A stretch of 64,000 nucleotides of DNA. It comes from Burkholderia diffusa. GTDB lineage: Bacteria; Pseudomonadota; Gammaproteobacteria; Burkholderiales; Burkholderiaceae. The DNA is taken from assembly GCF_902499115.1 (NCBI RefSeq), contig NZ_CABVPN010000017.1:107097-171096 (forward strand), written 5' to 3'. Position 1 is the stretch's first letter, and every line of letters starts with the position of its first letter. Both the position numbers and the translations under genes were made by a program. Of the stretch, positions 26,240-35,088 are shown in pieces. The notes under the pieces are model-generated. The model was not told the DNA's origin and ran no database searches. It saw only the letters and a list, made by a program, of their open reading frames with translations.

Positions 26240-27604
26240 TTGAGCACGCTGATTGTTTCTTTGCCGCCGCGCGAGCCGGCCGTGCCGTTGCAGGAATGGC
26301 AGTGGCCCGAGCTGCCGTTCACGCTCGTGGACAAGGCCGGCCAGGTGCAGCGCGCGGGCCGCGCCGCGCTCGCGCTGCTGCCACGCGCGAACGCGACGGT
26401 GCTGATCGTCGCCGCGCGCGACGTGCTGCTGCTGGCCGCGACCGTGCCGCCGCTCAAGGGGCCGAAGCTGCGCCAGGCGCTGCCCAACATCGTCGAGGAC
26501 CAGCTGATCCAGGATCCGCTCGGCTGCCATATCGCGCTCGATCCGGTCGCGCTGCCTGACGGCCGCCGCGTGCTGGCCGTCGTCGATCGCGCCTGGTTCC
26601 GCGCGATCTGCGACGCGTTCACCGCGGCCGGCCACCGGCACCTGAGCGCCGTGCCCGCGACGCGCTGCCTGCCTGCGCCGCGGGCGCCGGCGGCGGACGC
26701 TGCGCCTGCCGACGGTGAGGCCACGCCGGCCGACGCGATCACGACTGTGACCGAGCCGCCCCTCCGCCCGACGGCGGTGGCCGCGGTGCTCGGCCTCGCG
26801 ACGACGGTCGAACCCGTGCTCGTGGAAGTCGGCGCGCTGCCGGCCTCGGCCGGTGCGCCGCGTCTCGAGCTCGCGATCGCGCGCGGTGCGCTCGGCGAAG
26901 GTTTCGCGGCGCCGGCATCGCGCGCGGGCGGCACGCTGGCCGCGCTCGCCGGTGGTGGCGACGTCGAGCTGTACGAACTCGGCGAACCGGGTGCGGAGCC
27001 GCGCCTCGCGTCGGTCGGACGTGCCGACGGCCCGCTGCTGCCCGGCGCGCAACCGCTGTCGTTCGACGCATTCGCGCGGCGTGCGCTGACCGAGCGCTTC
27101 GATCTGTGCCAGTTCGAATTCGAATCCCAGCCGTGGCGCTTCGACCGCGCGACGGTGAAGCGCCTGCGCGTGCCGATCGCACTCGTCGCGGCCACGCTCA
27201 GCGTCGCGGTGATCGGGATGAACCTGCATTGGTGGAAGCTGTCGCGTGAGCGCGACGCGCTGTCCGCGCAGATCACCGAGACGCTGCTGTCGGCCTTTCC
27301 GAAGACGACGACGGTGCTCGATCCGCCCGCGCAGATGCAGCGTCAGCTCGACCAGTTGCGCCTCGCGGCGGGCGAGCTGTCGCCGAACGATTTCCTCGCG
27401 TTGTCGAGCGGGTTGTCCCGTTCGATGGGCGCGCTGCCGCTGAACGGAATCGCGTCGCTCGATTATCACGACCGGCGGCTCGACGTCGGCTTCAAGCCGG
27501 AGGTCAAGGTCGACCCTGATTTCCCGCAGCGTCTCGCGCGCAACGGGCTGTCCGGCGAAGTCGACAGCAGCACCGGCAAATGGACGATCCGGAGCCGCTC
27601 ATGA
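26240..27604 (+). CDS. gspL: Type II secretion protein GspL
   Basis: The 454-residue bitopic protein starts at TTG 26240 with GAGAGGAG just upstream. The cytoplasmic actin-like domain (about 1-310) binds GspE (LLAATVPPLKGPKLRQALPNIVEDQL is diagnostic). One TM lies at about 313-332 (RVPIALVAATLSVAVIGMNL), and a small periplasmic ferredoxin-like domain pairs with GspM. An Ala/Pro-rich stretch at about 145-170 is low-complexity. It overlaps gspM by 4 nt. Confidence 0.93.
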   Translation: MSTLIVSLPPREPAVPLQEWQWPELPFTLVDKAGQVQRAGRAALALLPRANATVLIVAARDVLLLAATVPPLKGPKLRQALPNIVEDQLIQDPLGCHIALDPVALPDGRRVLAVVDRAWFRAICDAFTAAGHRHLSAVPATRCLPAPRAPAADAAPADGEATPADAITTVTEPPLRPTAVAAVLGLATTVEPVLVEVGALPASAGAPRLELAIARGALGEGFAAPASRAGGTLAALAGGGDVELYELGEPGAEPRLASVGRADGPLLPGAQPLSFDAFARRALTERFDLCQFEFESQPWRFDRATVKRLRVPIALVAATLSVAVIGMNLHWWKLSRERDALSAQITETLLSAFPKTTTVLDPPAQMQRQLDQLRLAAGELSPNDFLALSSGLSRSMGALPLNGIASLDYHDRRLDVGFKPEVKVDPDFPQRLARNGLSGEVDSSTGKWTIRSRS

Positions 27605-28107
27605 AGACCGAACAACTGAACCAGACGCTTGCCCAGTTCTGGGGCGAACGCACGCCCCGCGAGCGAACGCTGCTCGGCTGGGGCGGCGCCGTGCTGGCCG
27701 TCGCGATCGCGTATTCGGTGCTGTGGTCGCCCGCGCAGGAAGGCCGCGCGCGGATCCGCCACGAACTGCCGACGATGCGCAGCGAGCTCGCGCAGATGAC
27801 CGCGCAGGCCACCGAGGCGAAGTCGCTGACGGCCGCCGCGCAAGGCGTCGCGCCGACCGGCCTGGCGCTGAAGGACGCGCTCACCGCGTCGCTGTCCGAT
27901 CACGGGCTGCAGGGCGCGCAGGTGCAGGTCGTCGGCAACGGCGTGCAGGTCCAGATGAAGAACGTGCCGTTTCCGGTGTGGACGCAGTGGCTCGACGACG
28001 CGCGCCGGCAGTTCAAGGTGCAGGTCGGCGAAGCGCACGTGACCGCGCTGAAGGAAGACGGCCAGGTCGACCTGACCGCCGTGATGCAACCCTCGACGCA
28101 GAAATGA
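27601..28107 (+). CDS. gspM: Type II secretion protein GspM
   Basis: This 168-residue protein starts MKTEQLNQTLAQFWGERTPRE, with the ATG overlapping the gspL stop. A TM lies at about 28-46 (GGAVLAVAIAYSVLWSPA). The periplasmic coiled coil and ferredoxin-like domain end VPFPVWTQWLDDARRQFKVQ. It stabilises GspL and GspE at the inner membrane. The end lies 31 bp before the preferred gspN start. Confidence 0.94.
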   Translation: MKTEQLNQTLAQFWGERTPRERTLLGWGGAVLAVAIAYSVLWSPAQEGRARIRHELPTMRSELAQMTAQATEAKSLTAAAQGVAPTGLALKDALTASLSDHGLQGAQVQVVGNGVQVQMKNVPFPVWTQWLDDARRQFKVQVGEAHVTALKEDGQVDLTAVMQPSTQK

Positions 28108-28138
28108 CGCAGTGGATGAAACAAGCGACGGTCGGCCG

Positions 28139-28927
28139 ATGAGGCCAGGGATCCGGCGGCTCGTCGCCGCATTGCCGTGGGTGGTGGCAGGCGCGCTTGC
28201 GACGGCGCTGACGCTCGTCGCGCTCGCGCCTGCCGCCTGGATCGCACCGCAGTTCGCGCGCGCGACCGGCGGCCACGTCAATCTCGTGGATCCGGACGGA
28301 TCGCTGTGGCACGGTTCGGGCACGCTGATGCTCGCGCCGGGCGCGGACCAGAGCGCGGCGACGCTGCTGCCGGGCCGGGTCGAGTGGACCACGGGCTTCT
28401 GGCCGCTCCTCACCGGGCGCGTGCAGATGCGCATGCGGCAGACCGAGGCGATGCCCGACGCCGTCACGCTCGACGCGACGTGGCGCGGCGCGGTGCTGTC
28501 GGCCGGCTCGATGGCCGTGCCCGCGTCGCTGCTCGCCGGGCTCGGCACGCCGTTCAACACGCTCGACCTTCAGGGTGACGTGCGGCTCCGCTGGACCGAC
28601 TGGCGGATGATCGGCAACAACGCGTTCGGCCAGTTGACGGTGACGATCGATTCGATGAGTTCGCGCGTGTCGCGCGTGAAGCCGCTCGGGTCGTACCGGG
28701 CGGTGCTGCAGGCAAAGGGGGCGGACGCCGATCTCGACCTGTCGACGACGCAGGGCCCGCTATTCCTCGACGGGCACGGCACCTTCGGTCCCGGCCAGGG
28801 TTCGTTTCGCGGCACCGCGCATGCGGCGCCCGAGCAGCAGGCGAACCTCGCCGGGCTGCTGAACCTGCTCGGCCATCCGATCGGCAACAACCAGGTGTCG
28901 CTGATCTTCGGTGATGCGGTGCGCTGA
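28139..28927 (+). CDS. gspN: Type II secretion protein GspN
   Basis: About 262 residues from MRPGIRRLVAALPWV; a GTG at 28112 would add nine residues. One N-terminal TM is present (VVAGALATALTLVALAPAAWI). A periplasmic beta-rich body follows (GGHVNLVDPDGSLWHGSGTLML, QGPLFLDGHGTFGPGQGSFRGTA) that matches GspN. GspN is present only in some T2SS and is often dispensable. It is the last gene of the cluster and convergent with the outer-membrane efflux gene. Confidence 0.9.
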   Translation: MRPGIRRLVAALPWVVAGALATALTLVALAPAAWIAPQFARATGGHVNLVDPDGSLWHGSGTLMLAPGADQSAATLLPGRVEWTTGFWPLLTGRVQMRMRQTEAMPDAVTLDATWRGAVLSAGSMAVPASLLAGLGTPFNTLDLQGDVRLRWTDWRMIGNNAFGQLTVTIDSMSSRVSRVKPLGSYRAVLQAKGADADLDLSTTQGPLFLDGHGTFGPGQGSFRGTAHAAPEQQANLAGLLNLLGHPIGNNQVSLIFGDAVR

Positions 28928-28956
28928 CGCGCGCGCCGTGCTCGCCTTTTCCCGTC

Positions 28957-30516
28957 TTACTTCTGCGCGAGCGGTGCGGCGGCCGACGGTGCGGTTACGG
29001 CCGGCGCTGCCGCAGCGGATGCCGGCACCGGCGCGGGCGCAGCCACGTCGCCCGTTTCGCGCGCCATGTCCGACGCATCCCAGCCGCCGCCGAGCGCCTT
29101 CACGAGCCCGACCGACGACACCATCCGCTGGCCGCCGATCGTCGCGAGCTTCTGCTGCGCGGTAAACGCGGTGGTCTGCGCGGTCAGCACGTTCAGGTAG
29201 GCGACCGTGCCGGCCTTGTACTGGTTCGTGACGATCGCGAGCGCGTGCTCGGCGCTGTCGACGGCCTGCCGCTGCACGTCGACTTCCTGCGCGAGGATGC
29301 GCTGCGATGCGAGGTTGTCCTCGACATCCTGGAATGCGGTGAGCACCGCGAGGCGGTACGCGGCGACGTCCTGGTCGTAGGTCGCGCGCGCGGCATCGGT
29401 CTGCGCGGCGCGCAGGCCGGCGTCGAACAGCGTTGCCGCGAGCTGCGGGCCGACCGTCCAGAACCGCGCGGGCAGCGTGAACAGCTGCGACCACACCGAG
29501 CTCTGGAAGCCGCCGGTGGCCGACAGCGTGAGCGTCGGGAAGAAGGCGGCGATCGCGACGCCGATCTGCTCGTTCGCGGCAGCCGCGCGACGCTCGGCCG
29601 CCGCGATGTCGGGCCGGCGCTCGAGCAGCGCGGACGGTACGTCGACCGGCATGATCGGCGGTTGCGCCGAGAGCGGGCTCGGCGGCAGCGAGAACGTCGA
29701 GGCCGGTTCGCCGATCAGCGTCGCGATTGCATGTTCGTACTGCGCGCGCGCGACGCCGTTGTCGATCGACGCGGCCTGCGCGCTCTGCAGCTGCGTCTGC
29801 GCCTGGATCACGTCCGCGCGCGCGGCGACGCCCTGCGCGTACTGGTTCTGTGTGAGCTTCAGCGATTCGCCGTACGACTTCACGGTGTCGTCGAGCAGCT
29901 TCTGCAGCGCATCGGACGTGCGCAGCTGGAAGTAGGTCTGCGCGAGCAGCGCCTGCTGCGACAGCCGCGCGTTCGCGAGATCGGCCGCGGCGGCTGCCTC
30001 GCCGGCGCGTTGCGCGCTGACGCTGCGGCTCACCTTGCCCCACAGGTCGGGCTCCCAGCTCGCATCGAGACCGACGCTGTAGCTATTGCTGATCGACGAG
30101 GTGCTGCCGAAACCCGACGTGCTCGACGTGGATGTGCGCCCCGTGCGGGAGCGCGAGCCCGACGCGGTCAGCCCGACGGTCGGGAAGTACGCGGCACGCG
30201 CTTCGGCGACGAGCGCGCGGGCCTGCCGGTACGCGGCGGCCGATTGCGCGATGGTCTGGTTCGATGTGTTGAGCTTGCCGATCAGCGCGTCGAGCTGCGG
30301 ATCGTTGTAGACCGTCCACCACGGGCCGCGGTCGGTCCGGTCGGCGGGCTGCGCGACCTTCCACCCAGCCGGCGCTTCCTTGAAGGCGGCGGGGATCGAC
30401 GTGTCGGGCCGGTGATAGTCGGGCCCGACGGCGCAGCCGGCGAGCAGCACGACCGTCGCAACGGCGACGGCGGCGCTCAGCGGGCGAAGGGCGCGCGGGA
30501 GGGGGGCGTACGGCAT
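28957..30516 (-). CDS. RND/MFS efflux outer-membrane lipoprotein, NodT family
   Basis: The 519-residue TolC-like protein has a lipoprotein signal ending VVLLAGCAVGPDY (lipobox LAGC). Two OEP repeats form the beta-barrel and helical tunnel (AAAYRQARALVAEARAAYFPT, ARATYDQDVAAYRLAVLTAFQDVEDNLAS). Ala-rich low-complexity sequence ends the protein. It serves as the outer-membrane exit of a tripartite pump. No adaptor or inner-membrane pump gene is adjacent on its strand. The EmrB-type pump at 31918 is the nearest candidate partner. The upstream start at 30591 was rejected because the signal peptide starts at 30516. Confidence 0.92.
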   Translation of the reverse strand: MPYAPLPRALRPLSAAVAVATVVLLAGCAVGPDYHRPDTSIPAAFKEAPAGWKVAQPADRTDRGPWWTVYNDPQLDALIGKLNTSNQTIAQSAAAYRQARALVAEARAAYFPTVGLTASGSRSRTGRTSTSSTSGFGSTSSISNSYSVGLDASWEPDLWGKVSRSVSAQRAGEAAAAADLANARLSQQALLAQTYFQLRTSDALQKLLDDTVKSYGESLKLTQNQYAQGVAARADVIQAQTQLQSAQAASIDNGVARAQYEHAIATLIGEPASTFSLPPSPLSAQPPIMPVDVPSALLERRPDIAAAERRAAAANEQIGVAIAAFFPTLTLSATGGFQSSVWSQLFTLPARFWTVGPQLAATLFDAGLRAAQTDAARATYDQDVAAYRLAVLTAFQDVEDNLASQRILAQEVDVQRQAVDSAEHALAIVTNQYKAGTVAYLNVLTAQTTAFTAQQKLATIGGQRMVSSVGLVKALGGGWDASDMARETGDVAAPAPVPASAAAAPAVTAPSAAAPLAQK

Positions 30517-30791
30517 CGTGGTATTCCTGTCTGGGCGCGACGGCCAGCGAGCGGCGTCGCGTGATGCGGTCGTCGTGCCGCTGGCGGACAAATGGTAACT
30601 GACGGCGGGAAAGCTGCGCAGCCCTTAGGGTACGGTGCGCGGCGGCACGAATGTGTTACCGGCGCGGCCGGCCGGTTTACCGGTCATTACGGATCGCTTG
30701 CGCGCGGGATGGGCGACGAATGCGGCGCGGACGGCGCCGGGCCGCGGGGATGCAGCCGGCGTTCAGTCCGGATGACGGGGGTGGTGCGGTG

Positions 30792-31088
30792 TCAGTGGCA
30801 GTGCACGGGCACCGGCACAGGTTCGGCGGCGGCGGACCGCCATGTCGACGGCTCCGTTGCCGCCGGCTGGCTCGTGCGGCGGGCGGTGTGCTTCGCGTTG
30901 CGCTGCCGGCGATGATCGAACCATGCGAACCCGAGCGCCGCGATCGATCCGCCCGGCACCACCAGCATCGTCACGTACAGCGCGATCTTCCAGCCGCGGT
31001 GCGGCCCGGAGAACACATGATGAGCGGTATCGGTCAGGTTGCGGCGCAGCGCGCCGGCGGCATTTTTCAGGAACAGCATCGCGAACAT
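30792..31088 (-). CDS. Small hypothetical membrane protein
   Basis: The 98-residue protein starts MFAMLFLKNAAGALRRN, with one TM at about 38-58 (IALYVTMLVVPGGSIAALGFAWF) followed by a basic tail rich in Arg, Ala and Pro that ends in a PVPVPVHCH repeat. No family was recognised. It lies between the divergent efflux and MarR genes, with about 165 bp upstream to marR and 275 bp of featureless DNA downstream (30517-30791). Its membrane topology and codon use support it as real, but only moderately. Confidence 0.5.
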   Translation of the reverse strand: MFAMLFLKNAAGALRRNLTDTAHHVFSGPHRGWKIALYVTMLVVPGGSIAALGFAWFDHRRQRNAKHTARRTSQPAATEPSTWRSAAAEPVPVPVHCH

Positions 31089-31178
31089 CCTCGGGTGCCC
31101 GGCAGCGCGGGCTAAGCGGTCAGAACATCGTCTCCGGCAGTGCAACATGCACGTCGTAACTGGTTGCCTGAAATAATA

Positions 31179-31194
31179 TTGACTAAGCAATCAA
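31179..31194. promoter_or_regulatory. Imperfect palindrome upstream of the MarR gene
   Basis: TTGACTAAGCAATCAA lies 60 bp before the marR start. It shares TAAGCAATC with TAAGCATTC upstream of emrB (31767-31775), suggesting one regulator binds both sites. The TTGAC could also serve as a -35. Confidence 0.45.
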
Positions 31195-31254
31195 TTTTCA
31201 AGATACTGGGCGCGTTTTGACCTGAAACGCACTATTGCTGCGCGCGCAATTCGC

Positions 31255-31743
31255 ATGAACGGCGGCCTCTACGATCCCGACACCATCGCACTGGAAACGA
31301 GCCTCGGTTACTACCTAACCAAGGCTCGGCAGGCGCTCGTCGAGCGAATGGACCGCGCACTCGAGCCGTACGACCTCACCGCGCAGCAGATCGGCGTGAT
31401 CCTGCTGTTGTCGCGCGGCTATGCGCGCACGCCGTTCGAGCTGTCGCGCAAGATGTCGTACGACAGCGGCTCGATGACCCGGATGCTCGACCGTCTCGAG
31501 CGCAAGGGCCTGATCGCACGCTCGCGCAGCGAACAGGACCGCCGGGTGATCGAGCTGACGCTGACCGAACGCGGCGCCGAAGCGGCCCGTGCGCTGCCGT
31601 CGCTGATCGCGACCGCGCTGAACGCGCAGCTTGCCGGCTTTTCGGCCGACGAACTCGCGCTGCTCACCGGCCTGTTGCAGCGGTTCATCGCCAACGGGCC
31701 CGGCGACACCGGCTGCCCGAAGCCCGACGAACCGGACTGCTGA
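31255..31743 (+). CDS. MarR-family repressor of the EmrB pump
   Basis: The 162-residue winged-helix regulator has DNA-recognition elements TPFELSRKMSYDSGSMTRMLDRLERKGLIARSRS and a wing SEQDRRVIELTLTERG. This is a normal MarR length, with dimerisation helices at both ends. It lies 174 bp upstream of the emrB-type gene on the same strand, with operator-like repeats before each gene. MarR proteins next to MFS pumps normally repress the pump until a drug or phenolic ligand binds. The ligand here is unknown. Confidence 0.92.
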   Translation: MNGGLYDPDTIALETSLGYYLTKARQALVERMDRALEPYDLTAQQIGVILLLSRGYARTPFELSRKMSYDSGSMTRMLDRLERKGLIARSRSEQDRRVIELTLTERGAEAARALPSLIATALNAQLAGFSADELALLTGLLQRFIANGPGDTGCPKPDEPDC

Positions 31744-31764
31744 GTGCGGAGGCCCCATGTCTAG

Positions 31765-31783
31765 GTTAAGCATTCGCTTATTT
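31765..31783. promoter_or_regulatory. Inverted repeat between marR and emrB
   Basis: AAGCATTCGCTT (31768-31779) is a perfect palindrome-with-spacer (AAGC-attc-GCTT), in an AT-rich flank. It shares the half-site TAAGCAWTC with the site before marR. It probably serves as a MarR operator for the pump gene. Confidence 0.5.
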
Positions 31784-31917
31784 CTCTGTCTGGGCAGAAG
31801 ATGACAAGGCACGTGCTCCGTCTCTTCCCTCACCCGTTCCAACCAGCCGGGCCGCGCGGTATCGTGCGCCCGTGCGCTGTGCCGGCGCGTTGCGCGCGCC
31901 GCGTCTAGGAGATTCCG

Positions 31918-33480
31918 ATGTCCGCCACCACGGCATCCGCCGCGCCCCGTGCCGCCGAACCCGCGCCGCTGACCGGCGGCGCGCTCGCGCTCCTCACCGT
32001 CGGGCTCGCGCTCGGCACCTTCATGGAAGTGCTCGACACGTCGATCGCGAACGTCGCGGTGCCGACCATCTCGGGCAGCCTCGGCGTCGCGACGAGCGAA
32101 GGCACGTGGGTGATCTCGTCGTATTCGGTCGCGTCCGCGATCGCGGTGCCGCTGACCGGCTGGCTCGCGCGGCGGGTCGGCGAAGTGCGCCTGTTCACGC
32201 TGTCGGTGCTCGCGTTCACGATCGCGTCGGCGCTGTGCGGCCTCGCGGAGAACTTCGAGACGCTGATCGCGTTCCGGCTGCTGCAGGGCCTCGTGTCGGG
32301 GCCGATGGTGCCGCTGTCGCAGACGATCCTGATGCGCACCTATCCGCCCGCGAAGCGCGGGCTCGCACTCGGGCTATGGGCGATGACGGTGATCGTCGCG
32401 CCAATCTTCGGCCCGTTGCTGGGCGGCTGGATCAGCGACAACTACACGTGGCCGTGGATCTTCTACATCAACCTGCCGATCGGGATCTTTTCGGCGGCCT
32501 GCGCGTACTTCCTGCTGCGCGGCCGCGAGACGAAGACGACGAAGCAGCGGATCGACGCGGTCGGCCTCGCGCTGCTCGTGATCGGCGTGTCGTGCCTGCA
32601 GATGATGCTCGACCTCGGCAAGGACCGCGACTGGTTCAACTCGACCTTCATCGTCGCGCTCGCGCTGATCGCGGTCGTATCGCTGGCGTTCATGCTCGTG
32701 TGGGAGGCGACCGAGAAGGAACCGGTGGTCGATCTGTCGCTGTTCAAGGACCGCAACTTCGCGCTCGGCGCGATGATCATCTCGTTCGGCTTCATGGCGT
32801 TCTTCGGCTCGGTCGTGATCTTCCCGCTGTGGCTGCAGACGGTGATGGGCTACACGGCCGGCAAGGCCGGCCTCGCAACCGCGCCGGTCGGGCTGCTCGC
32901 GCTCGTGTTGTCGCCGCTGATCGGGCGCAACATGCACCGGCTCGACCTGCGGATGGTCGCGAGCTTCGCGTTCATCGTGTTCGCCGGCGTCTCGGTCTGG
33001 AACTCGACGTTCACGCTCGACGTGCCGTTCAACCACGTGATCCTGCCGCGGCTCGTGCAGGGGATCGGCGTCGCATGCTTCTTCGTGCCGATGACGACCA
33101 TCACGCTGTCGAGCATCCCCGACGAGCGGCTCGCGAGCGCGTCGGGGCTGTCGAACTTCCTGCGCACGCTGTCCGGCGCGATCGGCACCGCGGCCAGCTC
33201 GACGTTCTGGGAGAACGACGCGATCTACCATCACGCGCGACTGTCGGAATCGGTGAGCATCTATGCGCAAAACACGACCGACTACCAGGGCGCGCTCGCG
33301 CAGCTCGGGATCGTCGGCCAGACGGCCAACGCGCAGCTCAACCAGCTCGTCACGCAGCAAGGCTTCATGATGGCGACCAACGACTTCTTCCACCTGTCGG
33401 CGGGGGTGTTCATCGCGCTCGCGGCGCTCGTGTGGATCACGAAGCCGAAGAAGGGCGCGGGACCGGCGATGGGGCACTGA
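31918..33480 (+). CDS. DHA2-family multidrug efflux MFS transporter (EmrB/QacA type)
   Basis: The 520-residue protein has about 14 predicted TM helices. It begins with the DHA2 motif LGTFMEVLDTSIANVAVPTISG at about 36-57 and has the motif-A loop GWLARRVGEVR. The C-terminal half includes DERLASASGLSNFLRTLSGAIG, typical of EmrB. It would export hydrophobic drugs using the proton gradient. EmrB normally needs the EmrA adaptor, yet none is encoded here. The only linked outer-membrane channel is at 28957. The start has AGGAGATTCCG upstream. Confidence 0.93.
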   Translation: MSATTASAAPRAAEPAPLTGGALALLTVGLALGTFMEVLDTSIANVAVPTISGSLGVATSEGTWVISSYSVASAIAVPLTGWLARRVGEVRLFTLSVLAFTIASALCGLAENFETLIAFRLLQGLVSGPMVPLSQTILMRTYPPAKRGLALGLWAMTVIVAPIFGPLLGGWISDNYTWPWIFYINLPIGIFSAACAYFLLRGRETKTTKQRIDAVGLALLVIGVSCLQMMLDLGKDRDWFNSTFIVALALIAVVSLAFMLVWEATEKEPVVDLSLFKDRNFALGAMIISFGFMAFFGSVVIFPLWLQTVMGYTAGKAGLATAPVGLLALVLSPLIGRNMHRLDLRMVASFAFIVFAGVSVWNSTFTLDVPFNHVILPRLVQGIGVACFFVPMTTITLSSIPDERLASASGLSNFLRTLSGAIGTAASSTFWENDAIYHHARLSESVSIYAQNTTDYQGALAQLGIVGQTANAQLNQLVTQQGFMMATNDFFHLSAGVFIALAALVWITKPKKGAGPAMGH

Positions 33481-33532
33481 ACGCGCGGGGGGCCGCGCCG
33501 GCCCCTCCCCCCGTTCCCCTTCCGTCGCGGCC

Positions 33533-34459
33533 TCACTCCCGCGCCAGCAATCCGCCGAAGGCCAGATCGTCGCCCGACGCGATCGGCAGCGTCGCCCGCG
33601 CGACCTCGAGCCATGCACGCGCCGCGTGCGACAGATAACCCTTCTTCAGCCAGCCGAGCGCGATCGCCCACGTGATTTCCGGCTCGACGATCGGCCGGCA
33701 CGTGAACTGCCGCGCGTCGAGCCGCCGGCAGTACGGCTCCGGCAACAGCGCGATGCCGACGCCCGCGTGCACGAGCGCCGCCATGAAATCCCAGTGTCCG
33801 CTGCGGCTCACGATCGACGGCGTGAAGCCGGCCAGCCGGCACGCGTCGAGCACCGCATCGTGCAGCGCGAGGCTCTCCGCGTAGAACACGAACGACTCGC
33901 GCGCGAGATCGGCGAGCGGCACGGCCTTGTGGTCCTCCCAGCGCGACTCGCGCGGCGCGACGAGCCATAGCGGCGCGCGTACCATCGGCAACCGCTCGAA
34001 CGTGGCGGGATCGACCGGCTCCAGCAGCCCGCCGAGCTCGAGTTCGCCCGACATCAGCGCGGCCTCGATCATCCGCGCGCCCTGCTCGAACAGCTTCAGC
34101 TCGATGTTCGGATAACGCTGCTTGTACGCGGCGATGATCGGCGTGAACAGCGACCCGCCGAGCGGCGGAATGCCGATCGTCAGTTCGCCGCGCCCGAGCG
34201 TGCCGAGATCCTTCAGCTCCGACTGCAGCTGCGCCTGCGCGGCGAGCACATCCTGGCCGCGCTGGAACACGATCCGCCCCGCGTCGGTCAGCACCATCTG
34301 CCGGCCGTCGCGCAGCAGCAGCGGCGATCCGATCTCGTCCTCGAGCGCCTTCACCATCTTGCTGATGGTCGGCTGCGTGACGAATAGCCGATCGGCGGCC
34401 GCCGTGAAACTCTGCTGACGGACCACCTCGACGAAGTACCGCAGCGCGCGCAATTCCAT
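33533..34459 (-). CDS. LysR-family regulator (CidR-like)
   Basis: The 308-residue protein has an N-terminal HTH at 1-60 (MELRALRYFVEVVRQQSFTAAADRLFVTQPTISKMVKALEDEIG) and a substrate-binding domain at about 90-300 (GELTIGIPPLGGSLFTPIIAAYKQRYPNIELKLFEQG). It is divergent from a cidA/cidB-type pair with an operator-like palindrome between them. In other bacteria CidR activates cidAB in response to acetate or pyruvate overflow. The same job is inferred here from position. Confidence 0.92.
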   Translation of the reverse strand: MELRALRYFVEVVRQQSFTAAADRLFVTQPTISKMVKALEDEIGSPLLLRDGRQMVLTDAGRIVFQRGQDVLAAQAQLQSELKDLGTLGRGELTIGIPPLGGSLFTPIIAAYKQRYPNIELKLFEQGARMIEAALMSGELELGGLLEPVDPATFERLPMVRAPLWLVAPRESRWEDHKAVPLADLARESFVFYAESLALHDAVLDACRLAGFTPSIVSRSGHWDFMAALVHAGVGIALLPEPYCRRLDARQFTCRPIVEPEITWAIALGWLKKGYLSHAARAWLEVARATLPIASGDDLAFGGLLARE

Positions 34460-34496
34460 CGATCACTCCCCAGATTGGTGCAGCGAACACAACTGA

Positions 34497-34563
34497 ATTC
34501 CGAATTGGAATGACAAGGATAGAGACAAGTCATTTTATTTATGGTTAGGGGAAACCCTATACT
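34497..34563 (+). promoter_or_regulatory. LysR-type site and promoter for the cidA/cidB-type genes
   Basis: ATTCC-GAATT-GGAAT (34497-34511) is a perfect interrupted palindrome fitting the LysR T-N11-A rule. A -10 TATACT lies at 34558-34563 with a weak -35 TTATTT at 34535-34540 (17 bp). The operator is 24 bp upstream of the -35, a normal activating position. Confidence 0.6.
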
Positions 34564-34598
34564 CACACCATCGACGAAATACCTGTATGGAGCCCGCC

Positions 34599-35075
34599 AT
34601 GAACAAGCCGATCGCCACTGCCGCCGCCCGCCCTGCCGCTTCGGGCAACGTTGCGCGTACGGGCCGGATCGTGCTTCAGGCCGCCGCGCTTGGCGTGCTG
34701 TGGATGGCCGTCGACTGGACCGTGCGTGCGGTCGGGCTGCCGGTGCCGTCCGGCGTGATCGGCCTCGCGGTGCTGCTCGCGCTGCTGTTCTCGGGCCGCG
34801 TCGCGCCCGCGTGGGTCAAGGACGGCGCGAACTGGCTGCTGTCCGACATGCTGCTGTTCTTCGTGCCGGCCGCCGTCGCGGCCGTCCAGTACGGCGGTCT
34901 GTTCCGCGAGGACGGCTGGCGTATCGCGCTGGTCATGCTCGCCGGCACCGCATTCGTGATGGTCGCGGTGGCGGTGGCGGTCGACCTCGCCGCGAAGCTC
35001 GAACGCCGGCTTGCCGCGCAGCGCGTGTTCGCCGAGCGCCGCCGCGCGCGCCTCGCCGCCGTGACCGCCCACTGA
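34599..35075 (+). CDS. CidA/LrgA-family holin-like membrane protein
   Basis: The 158-residue protein has four hydrophobic segments (ILQAAALGVLWMAVDWTV, PSGVIGLAVLLALLFSGRV, DMLLFFVPAAVAAVQYG, IALVMLAGTAFVMVAVAVAV). The family core LPVPSGVIGLAVLLALL is clear. The ATG at 34599 has GGAG six bases upstream; an ATG at 34587 is less well placed. CidA/LrgA proteins influence murein hydrolase activity and programmed lysis, or export by-products of overflow metabolism. Its partner lies 13 bp downstream. Confidence 0.88.
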   Translation: MNKPIATAAARPAASGNVARTGRIVLQAAALGVLWMAVDWTVRAVGLPVPSGVIGLAVLLALLFSGRVAPAWVKDGANWLLSDMLLFFVPAAVAAVQYGGLFREDGWRIALVMLAGTAFVMVAVAVAVDLAAKLERRLAAQRVFAERRRARLAAVTAH

Positions 35076-35088
35076 GCCGGAGCCCGGG

